From positions 12,646,222 through 12,710,221 of the forward strand of contig NC_065883.2 of assembly GCF_932274485.2 (NCBI RefSeq): DNA of 64,000 nt. The letters are read 5' to 3'. Below the pieces are notes generated by a model, which did no database searches, was not told the DNA's origin, and saw nothing but the letters and a program-made list of their open reading frames with translations. Below, one piece after another: positions 25,101 to 35,000 of this stretch. Within the stretch, counting starts at the first letter, position 1, and every line of letters begins with the position of its first letter. The translations under genes and the position numbers were made by a program. Source of the stretch: Patella vulgata (lineage: Eukaryota > Mollusca > Gastropoda > Patellidae).

Positions 25101-28100
25101 CCAGTCCTGTGTATACTGCTGGCAGCACATTCAGATGTGACCAAAACAAAACTGAGGTCCTGTCTCTATGTATACTTACCATTGGTAGCATGGATTCCCC
25201 AAAAAGTTCAAAATTGAAATAAATGAAATGAAATGGGGTTTAATATCCTACTTTTCTGCTCAGAAAGGGCTAATGAAGACGGGCATACACCATACAGTGT
25301 GCTATGAGGGATATTTTGCCTGGACAGCGGCGCCACAGCCTACTCTTATATTGAATTCCAACTGCCAAGGGATCTTTTACGTGCACGCCGATGTGTACAT
25401 GGAACATCCGTTTTTTCGTCCCATCCAAATGAATAGACAGTTTTCCTTGTCAGGCCCTAAGTCCTGCACCACTGACAAGGCAAAACCATGCCGGAAAATC
25501 CAGATGAACTTTCATGGCCAACATTGTCCACATCGTCATAGTACACTGCATGGTTAGTCTAGTTGGTTCAGAAAATTAGGAGGTTAAACCCAATTTCATT
25601 TAGATCAACTTATCTTCATCTATGCATCGTTAAGTTTCAAATTTATAATTTATTACCCACCCATGCTTTATGACCTTTAAATTATGACAAACATCAACAC
25701 CATATGTATGTAATTATAAAAGTATGCAATTATTTTATACTTGTGAGGAACAAATTAAGTAAAATCAGGAAACAATTAGCTGTGCGTTACACAGGGCACC
25801 TGCAGATTACATGTACTTTATGCAATTAATATCATATGCATATTTTCATGTTTCTGGTGACAAAAAGTTCACAGTGTACTATATTCATTAAATATGCATT
25901 ATATGACAAACAGACACCAGAATATTTCTTTATGCAATTAATATCATATTTATATGTTTACTTATGATGAAAAAATGTACATGTGTATTGAATTGACCAA
26001 TGTGATTAAAATACAGATCTACATGTCGTTTCGTTTTTTTATACTTTTGATGGCCTACAATACATGAAGATCTGACCCGTGGTACTGGGTGGTCGCGTCA
26101 TGGGTCATACAAGCGGCTTTTGACCCTATGACGCTAGACATTGATTAATCAATCAGCGTTGACGTTTCTAGGGGTTTACCCACAGTTCCATGCAGAGATC
26201 GCCATAAACTTGTCGTAACAGACTGTTTCATTGGCTTATTTCTCACATCAAATAGAACGCCTGTTATATAACAACTCTTCCAGATCCTAAGTAGTAAAGA
26301 CAAGTAAAATGAAATTTTGAACTATAAAAAAAACGAAACGAAATAGGATCTCGATCTGTGTTTTTTAATCAGATTGTGTATTAACTTAAGTATGCATTAA
26401 ATGAAAAATAGGGCACCTGCAGGTCACTTAACGTAATGAATACCATATATTCATGCTGACAAAATATGCAAAGTGCATTGTATTAATTAAGTATGCATTA
26501 AATCGAAAATAAAGGCTGCCATGGATCACTTTATGCAATTAATATCATATTTATCTGCATATTTCTGGTGACAAAATGTGCATTGGAATAATAAATATTG
26601 TTTATACGTATAAAAATAAGAGTGAATACTGAATAACTCCACGAGATGAAGAACACTGTACAATATTTATAGGTGTTGTAATTACCAAAAGTTTATAGAA
26701 ATAAGCAGACAACAGATGTACGTGAGCCAGATATATGTAACCTATTAATATAGTTAATATTGCATGCAAGACATGCAAATCAACTACCACAATATCTAAC
26801 ACCTGCTAAGATCGAGGACATTGAACTTTTTTCTATTAAAATTAAGGCAGGACACTACCTTATAAAACACTCTGTATAGATGGATCTGTCAATAGCTCTT
26901 TTATATCAAACTATAAAAAGAGAGTGCGAGAGACAAATGGGGTTTAACGTCCACTCGACACAAACTAGGTCATTTCGGGACTAACATATGGTTCAATTTC
27001 ATTTCAATAATGCGCTTGCGCATATGGGTCTTTAGCAGTGGGAGGAAACCGGAGGACCCGGAGAAAACCCACGAGGTTGGACAGGCGACCCTACTCCTTG
27101 TCACGTACAACCAGGGAATCGAAACCACGCCAGTTGACTCAATGACAGACCTTATAATTCAGCGCGCACACATGAACCATTCGGCCACCTATCACCCCCC
27201 ACAACTATAGAAAGACTTGTTATTTAAACAAAAAGAAGTGAGAAGAGCAAATTATAGAACAAGCTTATCCCCGCAAGTCTTGATGAAATTGTTAGTCTGC
27301 GATATTTAGTGGATTTAAATACATTTTGTGAAGGACAATTTAACCTAAAGATAGATAACCGATAACGTAAAAAACGCGAATATCTTCGTTCAGAGTGATA
27401 CAATTTGACTTAAATTTTCAGCATATTCCTTTTTCATTATCTATTTTTTAACTAAAAAAAGAATCAACTATCAACAACCCTCAGCTACTTTAATCATTTT
27501 TTAATTATGAAAAACTGGTCATATTTTATGTAACTTCATGTCTGTACCTCAACATGACTCATACATATTTCAACATTTTCATCACATGCTTAATATCAAC
27601 CGTGATAAAAATAAAACTAGGTGACATAAAGAAACTATGATAAGTTAATTATACAGGTGCAAACATTAATTAACGGTTAAGTATTCTATTTGACCACCCA
27701 GAGTTCATTCTCTATAAAACAATAACTTAAAAATTAACCAAAAATAAAGCAAGACATGTAACTAGGTGTAAATGTGTTAACATAATGCCTACACATGCCT
27801 CAATAATTCTGTACATGATTGACTGATCCTCCAACCATCATTGTTCGATCCCTGCATTGGCCGAGAAAGTTCATCCAGATTTTCCAGCGTGGTTCCCCCT
27901 TCTCAGTGATGCAAGATGGAGGGCCTGACAAGGACAGCTGTCTAGTCATTCGGATGGGATGCAAAACTGAGGTCCCGTGTACACATTAGCGTGCATGTAA
28001 ACGATCGCTTGACAGTTGGAATTTGATATAAGAGTAAGCCGTAGTACCGCTGTCCAGGCAAAATTTACGACATAGCATACTGCATGGTGTATGCCCGTCT

Positions 28101-31100
28101 TCATTATCCCAGTTCAGAGTAGAAAAGTAGGACATTAAACCCCATTTCATTTCATTTCATTTTCCAACCATCATGTCATTCTTTGTCAATGGTTGACATA
28201 TCTTTTTTGTTGATAGTGACCCCTGGCGAACCATATACATATTGATCTATGTGATTAGGGAGATCATATACATATATGTGAGGTCTAGAGTTCCCACATG
28301 TTCAGTGTAAAATAAACCCAATGTTCTTTAAGGAAAGGATTAGGGTTTTAACCCTAGTTCCCTGAACTATTCCAAAACATATGACTGGTAATTGTATATC
28401 CTCGAAAATTTTAGGGACTCTCCAATGTGATGGATGTGGGTTACAATATGTAGGTTTATGATAAATGGCTTATCATGGACATAACTTGAGACATGTGGAA
28501 TATGGGTAATACCCGGTAAGCATTATGAAGATTCTACTAAAAACATGAAAGAAAATCCACCGTGTGATCACTTGACAACATATACTACTTCAAGGGTCAA
28601 CAAGACAGAAAAACACAGCGAATCTATTAAAACTAATAAATTCTCTTAATCAATTTGGACCTGAAGTGATTTGAAAAGCTTTATTATCAATAATCAAATA
28701 TTCTGATTAGTCTTGATTAACTTTTCTTCCATGTCTAACAGAGAGGGAGAGAAATATAGTTTAACGTCCACTCAACACAAACTAGGTCGTTTCGGGACTA
28801 ACACATGGTTTAATTTTATTTCAATAATTTACTTGCGCGTAGGGGTCTTTAGCAGTGGGAGGAAACCGGAGGACCAGGAGAAAACCCATGAGGTTGGACA
28901 CATGTCTAACACTCAGGGTTTCACATCTGGTGATTACGTATAGGCTAATCTATTGTTTTAATTTTCATAATTAAAACATCAAATATTTTCAAAATGGCCT
29001 ACAACTCTACTTTGGTCTGGGTCAGAAATAAAATTGTTGAGAACACTCGACTTTATATGCTAATTTGTTTTGTCAAGAGTTTCTGTTTCGACACAGAAAG
29101 CTAATAAAGTAACTAAAATTAATAAACAAACCAACTTCCGCTTAAGAGAGAGAGAGAAATGGAGTTTAACCTCCATTCAACACAAACTAGGTTGTTTCGG
29201 GACTAACATACGGTTCAACCCTATTTCAATAATTCGCTTCCACGTGCGGTCTTTAGCAGTGGGATGAAACCAGGGGACCCGAGAAAACCCAAGAGGATGG
29301 AAAAGCGACTCTACATCTTGTCACGTACAACCGGGGAATCGAAACCACGCCAGTTGTCTCAATGATAGACCTTATGATACATCGCGCACACGCTAATCAT
29401 TCGGCCATCCAACACCCCCACTTCCGCTCATTCTTTTGAAACAATAATCTAATAATAATTATAAAGCTTGTCTCATCACTAATTGAAACATCAGTTCAAC
29501 ATCATTTAATCATTTGACCTAACCCAAAAAAGATTTAGCTCCATATTAGTCTTCTGTCATGTTGCCCTTTAACAAAAAATGACAATAAAAACTACTGTGA
29601 TGAACACGAACAGTAGAGATTTACCTCTATTAACTTTTTCAGGTACTGCCGGCAATGTGTCTTCTTTTCAAAAAATTTAAAATAACTTTTTATTTAATAC
29701 ATTTACTTGAACAATGATTGTGAAAGTGACTTGGGGTTTTCCAACGTGGTTTCCCCTCAAGAGTTGCACAGTATCGAGAGTCTAGCATTTGAAACCGTCT
29801 AGTTTTTTGGATAGGATAAAAAACAGCTTACCATTACCTGCACGTTATAGATAATCGGAAATCAAAATAGGAATACACTGCAGCATCACTTCCACTGTAA
29901 AATTCCTGTCATAGCATACTGATTAAAATACAGATCTATATTTCATTTCGGTTTTTTTATACTTTCGATGGGCTACACTACATGAAGATCTGAAAAGTTG
30001 TACTCGAAGGTCGAGTCAGGGGTTGTACGATGGGCTTTTGACCCTATGACGTCGAACATCGATTAATCAATCAGCGTGGATTATAGTGTAGTGAAGACAA
30101 GTAAAACAACATTTTGAACTATAAAAAGCGAAATAGGATCTGTGTTTTAATCAAATTAGCGTGTCTTCATTAGCCGAGGAGATGTAGAAAAGAAAGTTGC
30201 AGTGCTCTTTAATTTCATTTCCATCGATCAAAAATTTATTTTGCGATAAGCATATGGTATATTTTTGCTTTATTAATTAGCTTGCACGTAGGTAGTAGTC
30301 CTTAGAAGTGGGAGGAAATCAGAGAGAGAGAGACAGAGAAATGGGGTTTAACGTCCACTCGACACAAAGTAGGTCATTGCGGGACTAACATATGGTTTAA
30401 TTTTATTTCAATAATTCGCTTGCGCATAGGGGGCTTTAGCAGTGGGAGGAAACCGGAGGACCCAGAGAAAACCCAAGAGAAATCCATCATGTTAGATCGA
30501 CAAACCTACCCTTTATCATGTACAAACATGAAATTAAACCCATGACTTGCACAGTTACAACACAATGTTTTACAATTTTAAAGTTCATACCTTTTGTTTT
30601 TAAACCAGCTTTTTCTAAACTTTCTTTAACTCTACTTTCTAATATTTTTGCTTGTTTTCTTTTTAGGTCATCAGAATCTTTAGTTTCCATGAATTTCCCC
30701 TCATTCACGAGACTATCATCTTTATCTAGACTGTCATCTTTTGGTGAATCTAGAAATAATGATAATCAACAGGTTAATATTATAGACTACTAAGTCTCTA
30801 ACTCAATATCATCCAAAGTCTTTGACACTGAAAACACAAATTATTTGTCAATTTAAATCAACATTGATGTTGTGATCTTACTGGGAAAAGATGGGATTCT
30901 GATATCCAATATTTAAGAGAAAATAAATATTTCACCATTGATACACAAAGTGCCATTTGCAACAAGGGACTCGAAGAATGATGCTAGACATATTCCACAA
31001 GTCATGTTAAACGGTGACATAATATTCTTATCTGGAGAGCATGTACAATAAATACTGTCGGTGTAGACTGGAATAACCAGACGCTAGAGATGACCATTCG

Positions 31101-32006
31101 ATTGAGACCTCTGACTTATTGAATGTAAATCAGTTAACATAGATTCATATTATATTTTTATATGCATTGCTAGTATTGCAACCCATTTGTGTCAATTTCT
31201 AGGTCCCAAATATTAGCGATTTAGCTCCTTTAATGTCAACCCCAAAGACAACAATGGGAAAATTGAGACAAACCTAATGCAAATCAATCTGGTGTGTGCA
31301 GGGAGGTACAGTAGTGAGAATAGACCGGGGACTTGAAAGAAAACTATAATGATAGACAGTTAACCCTATTACAAAATGAGAAGTTGTACCGGCTGGCAAT
31401 AGTGAATTATAGGATTAATAGGATTATTCTTTAACAGGGAAGGACGGTTTATGGATACCATTTATTTTAAGGCTTTATCTTAATAAATTTTAAAAATATA
31501 ACTTAAAAATATGAAATTGTAGCTTTAATGTTACCACTTTATGATAATGGTTATTAATTACTTTCAATGTAATGGGTAATAAATACAATGCTAAAAATGA
31601 GAAAGTAATTGTAATGATTACATGTAAAACATAATGGTAATGGTAATGTAATTAATTGCATTGGCCATGTAATGGCCCCAGTCCTGACGAGCGGTGGTTG
31701 GAACTTGATTTCAGAAAACGAAGCTACTTCAAAGGTATTTCAGATATACTTACACTTCTGCTATTTTAATAGAGACTGGTATTATTATGTAATAAAGCAC
31801 ATCGGAGTATAAACAATAAGAATCGTCACGAAGAATGAACTGGCTTTGCACCAGAGAGATAGCAGAATTACTATTACTATATGTGTTCAATACAAGTAAA
31901 AATGGTGGTATGAATTGAATGTAATATATGAACTAGGAACCGACCATGATGTCATCGTAGCCATTCTGGAATTGTGACATTTCAACTATCAGTTGATACA
32001 AAATTG

Positions 32007-32052
<46 letters not shown>

Positions 32053-35000
32053 AAAAAAGAGAGATGGGGTTTAACCTCCACTCCACACAAGCTAGGTCAT
32101 TTTGGGACTAACATATTAAATTTTATTTCAATAATTTGCTTGAGTGCAGGGGTCTTTAGCAGTGGGAAGAAACTGGAGGACCCAGAGAAAAAACACGGGA
32201 TTGGACAGGCGACTCTACTCCTTGTCACGTGCAACCGGGGAATCGAAACGTCAGTGGACTCATTGGCAGACCTTATGATACAATGCACATGCCATCAGAC
32301 AACACTAACTGTCCAAAGCAAAAGGAGACAGTCGATAACAACAAAATTACCATGTGTATGAAAAGGGTTCCAAGTTCTCATGGTACTTCTGATATTGTAT
32401 GGTATCAAACTCTATATCTGAACTGTTATTCTGTAATGCTGGGACTTTTAAGTCAGTCATTAAACAACCTTGAGATAAAACCACAGTAACCTTGAACTGG
32501 TGTCAAGTGTCAGCTGGTATTCCGTGGAATTTGTATAAGATAAAAGTCCATTGGTTTTACGTCATTAGCACTGACAATTAATCGTGACATTTGTACGATA
32601 TATGTCAAGAATTTAAAGCCTGTATGTATTTACAAGTAAACAACACTCCTTGACATGTTTTACTCCTGTTAACAGGTGAGTTCAGGTAAACCATAAACTT
32701 TATACCTGTATCAGAGTGCACTTAGGAAGGGGCGGAGGTACAATGAAACTAACGAAGTTTAAAACAGCTGATCTGGCTTTTGGGACCGCATGAAATTCAT
32801 GCTAAAATATGCTCAAATTTATTATTTAATTTCATTCATTCATTCATGAAATGAAATGAAATGGGGTTTAACGTCCTACTGTTCTGCTCCTAAACTGGGC
32901 TAATGAAGATGGGCATACGCCATACAGTGTGCTATAAGGGAAATTTTGCCCGGGCAGCAGCACTAGGGCTTACTCTTATATCGAACTCAAACTGCCAAGG
33001 GATCTTTTACATGCACGCCAATGTTTAAACGGGACCTCGTTTTTTCGTCCTATCTGAACGACTAGACAGCTGTCCTTGTCAGGCCCTCCGTCCTGCATCA
33101 CTGACAAGGGGAAACCACACTGGTCATTCATAAAACAGAATCAAAATATCAACGATTGATAATCTCCGAGTTTGGATTATATCCGATTAAAAACAGAGGC
33201 TCATCAAAGATTTCAAGCATACTGGTGGGGCTGGAGGTGCCAAAATGTTCAGTTCATCATATCTTTGTAAATACTGAATTGAATTGAACCATTTCGGACT
33301 GATATCAGTCCTAATGCCCCATATATGAGAAATCTAAGTGAACAGAGTAAATTGCAAGGTGTCCCAGTAGATCTGTAAATAAGGTCCCGAGGGGTCCATG
33401 AGTGGAAAATAGCTGGGAACCACTGACCTACACTATAGTTCTGAAATGAACTAGTTTCGAGTAGACGTTAAATCCCATCTCTTACTCTCACTCACTCTCT
33501 CTCTGTGACCTACACCATGTCAAAAAGAGGGGCCTGTGTCATCACTTATTTAGTTGTTACTGTATATCGAGTAATAAGTTACCTTTATCATCTAGGATTT
33601 CATCTGTGTCTATATTTAATGATTCTATTTCTTTCTTTCTATCTAAACTATGTTGTATTTCTTTATTAACAGCATTTAAATCTAAAGATACAAATATGAT
33701 ACAAAATACAATACAATAAAACAATACAATAAAACAATACAATAAAATATCTGTACGAATCTGGATGCAATTACTCACTAAACACACAATCTAAACGCTA
33801 ACCTGGGTAGCACGCGCGCACTGTATCCTAAGGCCTGTCATTGAGTCAACTGGCGTGGTTTCAAATCCCTGATAGTACATGACAAGGCGTAGGGTCGCCT
33901 GTCCAACCTTGTGGGTTTTCTCCGGGCCCTCTGGTTTCCTCCCACTGCTAAAAACCCCTACGCGCATGCGAATTATTGCAATAAAATTATACCATATGTT
34001 AGTCCCGAAATGACCTAGTTTATGTCGAGAGGACGTTAAACCCCATTTCTCTCTCTCTCTTTCTCAAACAGAATCTGGTTCATAAATTCATATTATTGGA
34101 TTACATTGAAAATCTTTAGGAAATAAAGGGAAAGGATGCTGAATTTGGAAAGACTCTAGATTTAGATTCCTGGGTATCAATAACACCGATAGACTGACGT
34201 ATATCTGAATAGATATAATGATAATTATCCTTCCTACAAATATCATCTTGTCTTTTAATATCCACCCAATCTGATTAAAATATAGATCTATATTTCATTT
34301 CATTTTTTTATATACTTTCGATGGCCTCCACTACATGAAGATCTGACCAGTTGTAGTGGGAGGTTGCGTCAGGGGTCATACGAGCGGCTTTTGAGCCTAT
34401 CACCTCAGTCATTCAATTAACCAATCAGCGTCGGGGTTTCAAGTCGGTATTCAGAATTACAACTTTTGCTTTGATTTGCTTCTATTGCTATGATTGTCTT
34501 CCCACAGTATCCGCATGCTAGACGATAAGAACTCAACATAACAGATCATTTGATTGGCTAATCCCTGACATCAAACACAACATTTTCCAAAGCCTTGGCA
34601 AAGGGAAGCTACCAAAAATTTTCCCACTGTACTTGTAAAATGCATCAGCAAATATATTACCTTTTTCTGTTTTATCCATTTTATTGAGTAAATTAGTTAA
34701 TGCTTTTGACAGCTGTTCAAATGCTTGTTTTTTATCTACTTCATGCCCAGCCTCTTGTTCAGCCTATAAAATATAATATATTTATTAAACAACAAGTCTG
34801 AATATGGTTAAATATAGAGTTTATGTATATATATATTATTGTACACTAACCTCAATCATATTGATCCCTAAATATTCAAGTCATTTGCATCAAAATTTCA
34901 ATGAAATCGTAAACAAGGGGTTGCCATGCAAGATACACCCACATTTTGCAAGAGATGGATAAAGAACAAGATAAAATATAAAATGCAACTTTTGGTACAA

